A stretch of DNA of 19,307 nucleotides from an uncultured Faecalibaculum sp. Its GTDB lineage: Bacteria > Bacillota_I > Bacilli_A > Erysipelotrichales > Erysipelotrichaceae. The position numbers and the translations under genes are program-made. The stretch is taken from assembly GCF_910588395.1 (NCBI RefSeq), contig NZ_CAJUPA010000038.1:1-19307 (forward strand), written 5' to 3'. Shown here piece after piece: positions 6,937-14,714 of this stretch. Positions within the stretch are counted from its first letter, which is position 1. The number at the start of each line of letters is the position of its first letter. The notes beneath the pieces are model-generated. The model was not told the DNA's origin. It saw nothing but the letters and a program-made list of their open reading frames with translations, and made no database searches.

Positions 6937-6947
6937 TCTGAACTGAA

Positions 6948-8699
6948 GTGCCGGTTTTTTCCGAGAATACCATCAATGAAGTCCGGGCCCGCACGGATAT
7001 CGTGGATGTCATTTCCCAGTACGTCAGTCTGGAGAAGAAAGGGAAGGAATTCAAAGGCGTCTGCCCCTTCCACGACGACCACGATCCATCCATGTCCGTG
7101 AGTCCGGACAAGCAGATTTTCAAGTGTTTCGTCTGCGGTGCAGGGGGTAATGTCTTCACCTTTCTGCAGAAAATCGAGCAGATCACCTTCCCGGAAGCAG
7201 TGACCCGGGCTGCCGCCATGGCCGGGATCGATCTGAAACTGCCCCGGACAACGGCAGTCAGTCCGAATCAGAAAGCCTGGAACTGCCTGCAGTCCTTCAC
7301 GGAATATGCCCGGTATTTTCTGGACAGTCAGGAGGGGGAAGAGGCCCGGAACTACTGCCGCAAGCGGAAGATCTCCGAAGAACTGCTGCAGACATTCGAA
7401 ATCGGCTGGGCGCCCGGTCAGGAACGGCAGGTACGTTTCTTCCAGGGAAAAGGCTGGGACAGGGAGATGCTGGTGAAAACAGGGCTGCAGCAGCCGGAAA
7501 CCGGCCGGCCGGTCTTTGCCGACCGGCTGCTGATACCCATTCACGACCGGGCTGGTCATCCGGTGGGGTACACAGCCCGGACACTGCAGAAAAACTCTGA
7601 AATTCCCAAATACGTCAATACACCGGCCACGCCGCTGTATGTCAAAGGCGATCTGGTCTTCAACTACCACCGTGCCAAGCCCGCCGCCCGGAAAGCTGGA
7701 CGGGTCATTCTGGCTGAAGGGGCCATGGATGTGATTGGTCTGGCCAAAGCCGGCATCCGGGAAGCGGTGGCGAATCTGGGCACAGCCTGCACGGATACCC
7801 AGCTGGAACTGCTGCGTCAGCTCCAGGTCCCGGTCCATGTGTTTTACGACAGCGATCAGGCCGGCCGGAAAGCCGCGTATCAGTTCGGACGCCGGGCGAT
7901 GGCGGCCGGGATCCCCTTTGCGATGGTTGCCGCCCGGGGTCTGAAGGACCCGGACGAGATTTATCTGGAGAAAGGGGCGGCTGTCCTGCGTCAGGTCGTG
8001 GACCACACCATCTCCTATCCCGAATTTCTCATGGACTACCTGGAGGAAACAGGGAATCTGGAGAATTACGAGGAAAGACTCCGCTACGGAGAAGAAGTCT
8101 CCCAGGCAGCCTGGAAGCTGCTGAAGGATTTTGAGCAGCCGGGGTTTTTCCAGAAACTGAAAAACAAAACCGGATTTGATTTTTCCGTCAGGGCACAGTC
8201 TGAAACCCGGCAGGAAACCCGGCAGACCACACGGCGAAAATCCGCCAGACCCATGCTTCCGGCTGTCAGGGAAGGACGGAAACGGGCGGAGGAGGCTGTG
8301 CTGCAGATGATGCTCACAAGCCGGGCTGCCGCCATGCGCTACCGGGAAGAAGTGGGATTCTTCGATGATCCCGCCTGTCATGCCCTGTCTCTGTACGTCT
8401 ATGATGCCTATCGTTCCAGTGAGGAGCTGGATCCTCAGTCTCTGTTTGATGTGATCGAGGAGGAGGAAGCCCAGGGGCTTCTGGCGGATCTGATGGCCCG
8501 CCAGCTGCCGGAAGAGGCGCAGGCATTTTTTGAAGACAGTCTGTGTGCAGTCAAGGACCATGTCCTGGCAGGTGAAATCGAATCAGTCAACAAACGCATC
8601 CAGGAAACAGACGACCTGGAGGAAAAGAGCAGACTGGCGCAGGAGAAAATGGCCCTTGTCATTGCCCGGCACCAGGTGCGGACCCGAAAGGAAGGTTAG
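6948..8699 (+). CDS. dnaG: DNA primase DnaG
   Basis: A 583-residue primase making RNA primers at the replication fork. The N-terminal CHC2-type zinc finger is complete (Cys39, His42, Cys60, Cys63). The RNA polymerase basic region reads FADRLLIPIHDRAG (190-203) and PKYVNTPATPLY (220-231). The TOPRIM metal residues are Glu257 (AEGAMD), Asp301 and Asp303 (YDSDQAG). The C-terminal part (about 405-583), which should bind the replicative helicase, is poorly conserved and shows a charged linker around 390-420. The start is a GTG at 6948 without a clear ribosome binding site, 11 bases after the glyS stop. An AATAAT at 6932-6937 could act as a very close -10 box, or the gene may rely on coupling to glyS. 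Confidence 0.95.
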   Translation: MPVFSENTINEVRARTDIVDVISQYVSLEKKGKEFKGVCPFHDDHDPSMSVSPDKQIFKCFVCGAGGNVFTFLQKIEQITFPEAVTRAAAMAGIDLKLPRTTAVSPNQKAWNCLQSFTEYARYFLDSQEGEEARNYCRKRKISEELLQTFEIGWAPGQERQVRFFQGKGWDREMLVKTGLQQPETGRPVFADRLLIPIHDRAGHPVGYTARTLQKNSEIPKYVNTPATPLYVKGDLVFNYHRAKPAARKAGRVILAEGAMDVIGLAKAGIREAVANLGTACTDTQLELLRQLQVPVHVFYDSDQAGRKAAYQFGRRAMAAGIPFAMVAARGLKDPDEIYLEKGAAVLRQVVDHTISYPEFLMDYLEETGNLENYEERLRYGEEVSQAAWKLLKDFEQPGFFQKLKNKTGFDFSVRAQSETRQETRQTTRRKSARPMLPAVREGRKRAEEAVLQMMLTSRAAAMRYREEVGFFDDPACHALSLYVYDAYRSSEELDPQSLFDVIEEEEAQGLLADLMARQLPEEAQAFFEDSLCAVKDHVLAGEIESVNKRIQETDDLEEKSRLAQEKMALVIARHQVRTRKEG

Positions 8700-8701
8700 T
8701 C

Positions 8702-9946
8702 ATGCCAGCGAAACAAAACGCTTTAAAAAACAGAAAATTTGCCAGTGTGGAGGATGCAAAACTGTATCTGGAAGCCATGCGGGATGCCAATCAGGACATT
8801 TCGCAGAATGAATTCATGGAATCCATCTCCAATCTGCACCTGGATGACGAAGCCACGGACCAGCTTTTCAACTGGTGCGAAGACAATGGCATCAATTTTG
8901 TGATGGACAACGATGATGAGGATTACGATTCCGATGATTCAGACGATCTGGACGAGGATGAAGATGACGAAAACTCCGTGGAGGATGAAATCAGCCAGCT
9001 GGAGCAGACATTTGCCAATGCCAGTCACACCAAAATCAATGATCCGGTGAAAATGTATCTGAAGGAAATCGGGCAGATTCCTCTGCTGAACCCGAAACAG
9101 GAGCCGGTGATCGCCAAGGCCATTCAGGATGGAGAAGATGCCCGGGCAAAGCTGGAAAGCCAGCCCGATCTGAGTGATGAGGAAAAACGGGAACTGAACC
9201 GGATTTCCGCAGAAGGCGAGCAGGCCAAGCAGCTGCTGATCAGCTCCAACCTGCGTCTGGTGGTCTCCATTGCGAAGAAGTACGTGGGACGCGGCATGCT
9301 GTTCCTGGATCTGATCCAGGAAGGCAACTGCGGTCTGATCAAGGCAGTGGAAAAATTTGACTACACCAAGGGATTCAAGTTCTCCACCTATGCCACCTGG
9401 TGGATCCGTCAGTCCATCACCCGGGCCATTGCCGACCAGGCCCGGACGATCCGGATCCCTGTGCACATGGTGGAAACCATCAACAAGCTGACCCGCATTC
9501 AGCGGCAGCTGGTCCAGGACCTGGGCCGGGATCCTCTGCCGGAGGAAATCGCCGAGAAGATGGAAGGCATCAGTGCGGAAAAAGTCCGGGACATTCAGAA
9601 AATCGCCCTGGATCCGGTTTCCCTGGAGACGCCGATCGGCGAAGAGGATGATTCCCATCTGGGTGATTTCATTGAGGACAAGGAAACCCTGTCTCCGGAT
9701 GACTACACCAACAACCAGCTGCTCAAGGACGAGATCAATGCGGTTCTGCAGGGTCTGACGGAACGGGAGGAGAAGGTTCTCCGTCTCCGGTTCGGTCTGT
9801 ATGATGGCCGCACCCGGACGCTGGAAGAAGTGGGCCGGGAGTTCAATGTGACAAGGGAACGGATCCGGCAGATCGAGGCCAAGGCTCTGCGCAAGCTGAA
9901 ACACCCCAACCGCAGCAAGCGGCTGAAGGACTTCGTCAAATCATGA
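8702..9946 (+). CDS. rpoD: primary sigma factor SigA/RpoD
   Basis: A 414-residue housekeeping sigma factor. Region 1.1 (1-68) is followed by an unusually acidic stretch (69-96, mostly Asp and Glu). Region 1.2 starts near 112, and region 2 with the -10 melting and recognition residues spans about 180-250 (FSTYATWWIRQSITRAIADQ). Region 3.0 keeps His255 and Glu258 in PVHMVETINKL, the residues that contact the TG of extended -10 promoters in E. coli sigma-70. Region 4.2 has its helix-turn-helix at about 373-395 and the conserved HPNRSKRLKDF end. It is longer than B. subtilis SigA (371 residues), mainly because of the acidic linker. AAGGAAGG at 8688-8695 is its binding site. Two bases follow the dnaG stop, and the gene overlaps trmK by 4 bases (ATGA). 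Confidence 0.97.
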   Translation: MPAKQNALKNRKFASVEDAKLYLEAMRDANQDISQNEFMESISNLHLDDEATDQLFNWCEDNGINFVMDNDDEDYDSDDSDDLDEDEDDENSVEDEISQLEQTFANASHTKINDPVKMYLKEIGQIPLLNPKQEPVIAKAIQDGEDARAKLESQPDLSDEEKRELNRISAEGEQAKQLLISSNLRLVVSIAKKYVGRGMLFLDLIQEGNCGLIKAVEKFDYTKGFKFSTYATWWIRQSITRAIADQARTIRIPVHMVETINKLTRIQRQLVQDLGRDPLPEEIAEKMEGISAEKVRDIQKIALDPVSLETPIGEEDDSHLGDFIEDKETLSPDDYTNNQLLKDEINAVLQGLTEREEKVLRLRFGLYDGRTRTLEEVGREFNVTRERIRQIEAKALRKLKHPNRSKRLKDFVKS

Positions 9947-10593
9947 ACCCGCGCCTGGCGGTTCTGCTCTCCCATGTAACAGGGCCCATCCTGGCGGATG
10001 TAGGCTGCGATCATGCACTGCTGGCGGCAGCTGCGGTGAAAACCGGCAGAGCCCGGAAGGTCTATGCCTGTGACATTGCCGAGGGTCCGCTGAACAGAGC
10101 CCGGGCGACAATCGCAAAAGAAGGGGTGACAGAGTCTGTCATCCCTCTTTTGTCTGACGGACTTGCGGCTCTGCCGGAGTTCTGCGATCAGATTGTCATA
10201 GCGGGCATGGGTGCTGAAACGATTGTGGAGATCCTGACAGCGGGAAGCGGGAAACTGGGTCCCGCCACCAGACTCCTGCTGTCTCCTCATACCAAAGCCT
10301 CGCTGCTGCGGCAGTGGCTGGAGGAGCATGGCTGGATCATCTGTCAGGAACAGTTTGTCCAGGACCGGGAGCGGTTCTATCCGGTGATGGATGTGCGGCC
10401 AGGGAGCACAGATTCCGGACTGAAGCCGGAAGAGCGGCTGTTCGGGGTCAGTCCCCTGCAGGATGAAACCTGGTCCATGTATCTGGATGCAGAACGTACC
10501 CGGCTGCATCAGCTGCTGGAGCGGGTCCCTTCACCTGTAAAACCCGGTATCCGCCGGCAGCTGGAACTGCTGGAGAAAGCGGCGGGACAATGA
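9943..10593 (+). CDS. trmK: tRNA (adenine22-N1)-methyltransferase TrmK
   Basis: A 216-residue SAM-dependent methyltransferase that makes m1A22 in the D-arm of some tRNAs. The Rossmann SAM-binding loop reads ADVGCDHALL (18-27), an acidic residue closes the second strand (Asp44), and the family block IAGMGAETI (86-94) holds the catalytic region. A helical C-terminal domain (about 160-216) matches the TrmK layout. It lies directly behind rpoD as in Bacillus, with ATGA overlaps at both ends. The N-terminus is several residues shorter than in B. subtilis TrmK. Confidence 0.9.
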   Translation: MNPRLAVLLSHVTGPILADVGCDHALLAAAAVKTGRARKVYACDIAEGPLNRARATIAKEGVTESVIPLLSDGLAALPEFCDQIVIAGMGAETIVEILTAGSGKLGPATRLLLSPHTKASLLRQWLEEHGWIICQEQFVQDRERFYPVMDVRPGSTDSGLKPEERLFGVSPLQDETWSMYLDAERTRLHQLLERVPSPVKPGIRRQLELLEKAAGQ

Positions 10594-11180
10594 TGGAGAC
10601 ACCAGGCGTCCTGAAGGTACACGATACGGAATTCAACGTACTCAGACTGCTGGGACACGGAAAAGGCGGCTATTCCTGGCTGGTAAGCCGGGATGGAAAA
10701 GAGTATGTCATCAAGCAGATCCACCACGAGCCCTGCACATACTACACTTTCGGAAATAAAATCGAAGCGGAACTGCGGGACTTCCATCGGCTGAAAGAAG
10801 CCGGCATTGCAATCCCGGTCATGCTGGATGTGGATATGCAAAGAGAGCGGATTCTGAAGGAATACATTCCGGGACCGACGGTCTATGATCTGGTAGCTGC
10901 CGGTCAGCTGCCGCCGGTTTGTACAGAACAGATCCGGCGACTGTCCTGTCAGGCCCGAAATGCCGGTCTGAATCTGGACTGGTTTCCCACGAATTTCATC
11001 TGGCATCAGAATCGCCTGTATTATGTGGATTATGAGTGCAATGACTTTATGGAGGAGTGGAGTCTGGAAAACTGGGGGATCCGCTACTGGACCCGGACAC
11101 CGGAATTCCTGCAGGATCTGAACCGGCGCAGACAGCTGCCTGACACAGGAGCCCAAGCCGCATCGCCGGATCCTGACTGA
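10590..11180 (+). CDS. small atypical kinase-like protein (RIO/Bud32-like fold), substrate unknown
   Basis: A 196-residue protein with a minimal protein-kinase-like fold. The phosphate loop is LLGHGKGGYSWLV (20-32), the ATP-binding lysine is Lys42 (YVIKQI), and a candidate partner glutamate is Glu59 or Glu61. The hinge reads EYIPGPTVYDLV (91-102). The catalytic loop is LDWFPTN, with Asp130 and Asn135 at the same five-residue distance as in HRDxxxxN, but without the His-Arg. The metal-binding DFG is replaced by VDYE (Asp147), as in RIO, Bud32 and antibiotic kinase families. It has the ATP and metal residues, so it is probably active. Whether it phosphorylates a protein or a small molecule is not visible. 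It starts in an ATGA overlap with trmK and ends the glyS operon. The C-terminal 25 residues look disordered. Confidence 0.75.
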   Translation: MMETPGVLKVHDTEFNVLRLLGHGKGGYSWLVSRDGKEYVIKQIHHEPCTYYTFGNKIEAELRDFHRLKEAGIAIPVMLDVDMQRERILKEYIPGPTVYDLVAAGQLPPVCTEQIRRLSCQARNAGLNLDWFPTNFIWHQNRLYYVDYECNDFMEEWSLENWGIRYWTRTPEFLQDLNRRRQLPDTGAQAASPDPD

Positions 11181-11198
11181 ATCCGGTCAGCAAAAAAA

Positions 11199-11249
11199 GG
11201 CATTCGCCTGGGAACCGCATCTGTACGGTTTCAGGCGAATGCCTTTTCG
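11199..11249. terminator. bidirectional terminator between the glyS operon and ispH
   Basis: A 12-bp perfect stem, 11199-11210 with 11232-11243, encloses an inner AACCG/CGGTT pairing. On the plus strand it is followed by TTTTCGTTTTT. On the minus strand it is followed by seven T residues (complement of 11192-11198). It therefore ends both the operon arriving from the left and ispH arriving from the right. Confidence 0.9.
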
Positions 11250-11271
11250 TTTTTGAAAGTCTCTGTCCATG

Positions 11272-12135
11272 CTATGCGGTTTCCAGTTTCCGGATCACCT
11301 CATCCACCAGATGCCCCGGGGTGCTGGCTCCGGATGTCACGGCCACTCTGGCGCGGGCAGGGATTCGATCCACGTCCAGATCAGTTGCGGATTCGGTTCG
11401 GATCACCAGCGGGATCCCGGCTTTGCGCCCCACAGCCTCCAGCTGTCTCGTGTTGTTGGAGAGGGGATCGCCAATCACGATCAGCACATCTGTGTCCGCA
11501 AGCTCCAGAACGGCTTCCTGCCGCAGTCTGGTGGCACTGCAGATTTCGTCGTGAAATTCCGCCTGCGGGTACTGCTGGCGGATGGCTTCAAAAAGATCCT
11601 GAATGTCCAGCACCGACATCGTTGTCTGGTTGGTCACAAACACCGGGCGGGTGATTCCGGCAGGAATGGCCTGTTCTCCGGTGATCAGATACACCTGATC
11701 CGAACTGGTGTACACCGCTTCCGCTTCCGGATGTCCCTGCTTGCCGATGTAGAAAACCGCATATCCTTCTTCCAGCTTCTGACGGACAATCTTCTGGGTG
11801 GACAGAACAAAGGGACAGCTGGCATCCACCGTGATCAGCCCTTTGTCTGCAGCCTTTGCGCGCACTGCATCACTGACGCCATGGGCTGTGAAAATCACGA
11901 TGCCCTGATCCACCTGATCCAGCAGCTCCAGCCGGGTGTGCCCGTTTCCTTCCACCGTCCGGATTCCCGCCGCTGTCAGTTCCTCCATCACATGCCGGTT
12001 GTGGACCAGCTCGCCCAGAACCGTCACCGGGATATCCGGATTTTCCCGGCGGACTTTCAGGGCCGTGTCAATGGCTTTGCGAACCCCGCCGCAGGCTCCC
12101 TGCACTTTGACGCGGGCAATGGACTGCACCTTCAT
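11272..12135 (-). CDS. ispH: 4-hydroxy-3-methylbut-2-enyl diphosphate reductase IspH
   Basis: A 287-residue iron-sulfur enzyme catalysing the last step of the MEP pathway, from HMBPP to IPP and DMAPP. The three cluster cysteines are Cys15 (GACGGV), Cys107 (DASCP) and Cys199 (EICSAT). The substrate pocket keeps His45, His85 (AHGV), His135 and Glu137 (GHPE), the TTMS motif (171-174) and the TSGASTP loop near the C-terminus. Length is typical. GGAGGA precedes the ATG. The gene is alone on the minus strand, with its own promoter and a shared terminator. In B. subtilis the corresponding gene is co-directional with its neighbours. Confidence 0.96.
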   Translation of the reverse strand: MKVQSIARVKVQGACGGVRKAIDTALKVRRENPDIPVTVLGELVHNRHVMEELTAAGIRTVEGNGHTRLELLDQVDQGIVIFTAHGVSDAVRAKAADKGLITVDASCPFVLSTQKIVRQKLEEGYAVFYIGKQGHPEAEAVYTSSDQVYLITGEQAIPAGITRPVFVTNQTTMSVLDIQDLFEAIRQQYPQAEFHDEICSATRLRQEAVLELADTDVLIVIGDPLSNNTRQLEAVGRKAGIPLVIRTESATDLDVDRIPARARVAVTSGASTPGHLVDEVIRKLETA

Positions 12136-12161
12136 GTCTGTTCCTCCGTTTCATCCGGTTC

Positions 12162-12170
12162 ATTGTATCA
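12162..12170 (-). promoter_or_regulatory. extended -10 promoter of ispH
   Basis: Read on the minus strand, TGATACAAT (12170 down to 12162) is an extended -10 element. It lies 26 bases upstream of the ispH ATG, which has a GGAGGA binding site. No good -35 box is visible. Confidence 0.6.
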
Positions 12171-12243
12171 CGGCCCGGTTTCCTCCTGCATCCATGCCCT
12201 GTCAGGCAGAGCCTGCTCTGCCATCGGCGAAAAAGGTGCTGGT

Positions 12244-12272
12244 TTGAATACCGCCGGGAAGTCTGAGATAAT
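12244..12272 (+). promoter_or_regulatory. sigma-A promoter of cshB-nfo
   Basis: TTGAAT (12244-12249), a 17-base spacer and GATAAT (12267-12272), with a TG at 12264-12265 that makes it an extended -10. It is divergent from the ispH promoter about 75 bases away. Confidence 0.75.
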
Positions 12273-12300
12273 CCAGTCGGATACAAAGGAGTTGATTTCA

Positions 12301-13629
12301 ATGTCCCGCATAGAGGAAATCATGAAGATAGAGGGCTTCAAAAAGCTCACACCCATTCAGGAAGCGGTGGTGAACCGCAAAGATCCCAATCGGGATCTGG
12401 TGGGCATTTCCAGTACAGGATCCGGAAAATCCCATGCCTTTTTCATGCCGCTGTTCGAGCGCATCGATCCGGAGAAGGACGAAGTGCAGGCGGTGATTTC
12501 GGTGCCGACCAGGGAACTGGCGTATCAGCTGTATGAACGTGCGAAGAACCTGGCGGCTCATTTCGGGATCCGGGTGAAGCTGGTGACCGGCGGCATGGAC
12601 CGGCACAAGGTGGGAACCCGCCGGCCGCATCTGGTGATTGGAACGCCGGGGCGGATGAAGGACCTGTTTCTGGATGACAGGACGCTGCGTCTGGATACCG
12701 CGAAGGTGATGATCATTGACGAGGCGGACATGACGATGGAGTTCGGCTTTCTGGAGGATGTGGATCAGATCCTGTCGAAGATGGGAGAGGAAACCCAGGT
12801 CATGGTGTATTCCGCGACGATTCCGGAGAATCTGCAGCCGTTTCTGAAAAAGTATCTGCACAATCCGGAGATCATCACCATTGATACCAATGAGGAGTTC
12901 CAGAGCAATGTGACGAATTACCTCGTGCCGGCCAGGCATCTCAGCTACGAGGACAAGCTGCTGCAGATCCTGCCGGCGATCAATCCGTACATTGCGCTGA
13001 TTTTCGCCAACACCACGGAGGAAGCCGCTCAGGTGGCTGCCCGGATGCGAGCCGAGGGCTATGACCTGGTGGAGCTGCATTCGGATATGGAAAGCCGGGC
13101 CCGGGCACAGGCGATCCGGCAGATCCAGTCTCAGAAGAAGTCCTATATCGTGGCCAGCGACATTGCCAGCCGGGGGATTGACCTGGAGGGCATTTCTCAT
13201 GTCATTTCCCTGGGATTCCCGAAGGATCTGAAGTTCTTCTTTCACCGGATTGGCCGCACAGGGCGTGCCGGACGGGATGGAATCGCCATTTCGATTTATC
13301 AGGACAAGGACCGGCAGGCGGTGGATTCTCTGAAGAACAAAGGCATCCAGTGGCAGCACAAGGATGTGCGCCGCGGTCAGTGGGTGGATCTGAAGCCTCT
13401 GGAGAGGCGCCCGCGGAAAGGAACCGACCCGCTGCAGGCGGAGATTTCCAAAATTGTGAAATCCGGCAAAAAGACGAAGGTCAAGCCGAACTACAAGAAG
13501 AAACAGAAGCAGCAGATCGAGCAGCTGCGCAGGAAGCGCAAACGGCAGATCATTCAGGAGGATATCCGCCGGCAGAAGAAGGAACGGGCGAAGGAAAAAC
13601 AGAAGGCCAAACGCCAGGGCAGCCGATGA
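12301..13629 (+). CDS. cshB: DEAD-box RNA helicase, CshB type
   Basis: A 442-residue ATP-dependent RNA helicase, probably acting in cold adaptation and ribosome or mRNA remodelling. Motifs in order are Q-motif TPIQ (17-20), Walker A SSTGSGKS (37-44), PTRELA (69-74), TPGR (115-118), DEAD (140-143), SAT (171-173) and, in the second RecA domain, DIASRGID and HRIGRTGR. Walker A differs slightly from the usual AxTGSGKT by Ser at both ends. A Lys/Arg-rich tail of about 65 residues closes the protein and should bind RNA without sequence choice. I chose ATG 12301, with AAGGAG at 12286-12291. The cshB-nfo gene pair is the same as in B. subtilis (yqfR-yqfS), which supports the CshB name over CshA. Confidence 0.88.
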   Translation: MSRIEEIMKIEGFKKLTPIQEAVVNRKDPNRDLVGISSTGSGKSHAFFMPLFERIDPEKDEVQAVISVPTRELAYQLYERAKNLAAHFGIRVKLVTGGMDRHKVGTRRPHLVIGTPGRMKDLFLDDRTLRLDTAKVMIIDEADMTMEFGFLEDVDQILSKMGEETQVMVYSATIPENLQPFLKKYLHNPEIITIDTNEEFQSNVTNYLVPARHLSYEDKLLQILPAINPYIALIFANTTEEAAQVAARMRAEGYDLVELHSDMESRARAQAIRQIQSQKKSYIVASDIASRGIDLEGISHVISLGFPKDLKFFFHRIGRTGRAGRDGIAISIYQDKDRQAVDSLKNKGIQWQHKDVRRGQWVDLKPLERRPRKGTDPLQAEISKIVKSGKKTKVKPNYKKKQKQQIEQLRRKRKRQIIQEDIRRQKKERAKEKQKAKRQGSR

Positions 13630-14549
13630 TCTGGCTGGGTTCTCATGTATCCATGAAGGCGCCCGGTTACCTGCTGAGCGCCGTGCAGGAATCCATCGGA
13701 TATGGATCCAATGCCTTCATGATCTATACCGGACCACCGCAGAACTCCAGACGGGTGGATGTGGAGAAATTCCGGATCCCGGAAGCCCTGGCGCTGATGG
13801 ATAAGGCCGGGATCGACCGCAGGCGGGTGATTGTTCATGCCCCGTACATCATCAATCTGGCCAATGCCATGAAACCGGAGACAGCGGATTTCGGCGCAGA
13901 GTTTCTCCGGGAGGAGCTCAGGCGCACGGCGGCGATCGGCGCTTCCACTCTGGTGCTGCATCCGGGCAGTCATGTGAAAGCCGGGACGGAAACCGGGATC
14001 ACCTGGATCACGGACCGGCTGAATCAGATCCTGGAAGAGGATGATTCGGATGTGGTGATCGCTCTGGAGACCATGGCGGGCAAAGGAACGGAGATCGGCC
14101 GGAGTTTTGAAGAACTGAAGGCAATCCGTGACGGGGTCCGGTTTCCGGAGCGGATCGGCGTCTGTCTGGATACGTGTCACATCCACGATGCGGGCTATGA
14201 TCTGAGCGATTTCGATGCGGTGCTGGAGGAGTTTGACCGGGTTCTCGGTCTGGACACCCTGAAGGTGATCCACGTGAATGACTCGAAGAATGCCCGGGGT
14301 GCCGCAAAGGACCGTCACGAGAACCTGGGAAAGGGGTACATCGGGTTTGAAATCCTGTATGGAATCGTGCATCATCCAAAACTGGCGCATGTGACCAAGA
14401 TCCTGGAAACGCCCTGGATTGATGACAGACCGCCTTACAAGGAAGAAATCGCACTACTGCGGATGGAGCCTGCGGAGGCGGCTTTGCAGGCTGCTGCCCG
14501 AATGCTGGCGCAGGAGGATCAGACAGAGAAGGAAGAAACCGCTGTCTGA
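13626..14549 (+). CDS. nfo: endonuclease IV (AP endonuclease)
   Basis: A 307-residue zinc-dependent enzyme of base excision repair that cuts DNA 5' to abasic sites. The full trinuclear zinc site can be read: His71, His112, Glu148, Asp182, His185, His216, Asp229, His231 and Glu261. The family signature blocks GSHVS (5-9), LETMAGKG (147-154) and HVNDSKN (216-222) are present. The start overlaps the cshB stop by 4 bases (ATGA), so the two are translated as a unit. Residues 285-307 are an Ala/Glu-rich tail. The gene ends 63 bases before a long bidirectional hairpin. Confidence 0.96.
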   Translation: MIWLGSHVSMKAPGYLLSAVQESIGYGSNAFMIYTGPPQNSRRVDVEKFRIPEALALMDKAGIDRRRVIVHAPYIINLANAMKPETADFGAEFLREELRRTAAIGASTLVLHPGSHVKAGTETGITWITDRLNQILEEDDSDVVIALETMAGKGTEIGRSFEELKAIRDGVRFPERIGVCLDTCHIHDAGYDLSDFDAVLEEFDRVLGLDTLKVIHVNDSKNARGAAKDRHENLGKGYIGFEILYGIVHHPKLAHVTKILETPWIDDRPPYKEEIALLRMEPAEAALQAAARMLAQEDQTEKEETAV

Positions 14550-14612
14550 CCGGCAGAGGATGCATGCTTTGTTTCCTGCGGAATCCGGACTTGTGAAATC
14601 TGCAGATGAAAA

Positions 14613-14668
14613 GGCACCGGAAACCCGGAGCCGGATCTGATCCGGTACCGGGAATCCGGTGCCTTTTT
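14613..14668. terminator. long bidirectional terminator between nfo and ispG
   Basis: A 51-base hairpin with three consecutive perfect stems: 14613-14621 with 14655-14663 (9 bp), 14624-14628 with 14648-14652 (5 bp) and 14631-14636 with 14640-14645 (6 bp). They are separated by symmetric 2x2 internal loops and capped by a CTG triloop. Five T residues follow on the plus strand (14664-14668) and four on the minus strand. It ends both nfo and ispG transcripts. Confidence 0.9.
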
Positions 14669-14714
14669 CCTGTTGGGAGAAAGATGCGCCGCGGTCTGTG
14701 AAACCGCCAGGGTG

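Noticed and set aside
8620..8701. An internal promoter ahead of rpoD, as known in Bacillus
   Set aside because: A TTGTCA is present in the end of dnaG, but no -10 box follows at a usable distance.
11269..12300. An open plus-strand frame running into cshB from far upstream
   Set aside because: It covers ispH on the other strand, and the helicase family begins at the ATG at 12301, which has its own promoter and ribosome binding site.
13350..13625. An N-terminal extension of nfo of about 92 codons
   Set aside because: It overlaps the 3' end of cshB in another frame, and endonuclease IV begins at the ATG at 13626.
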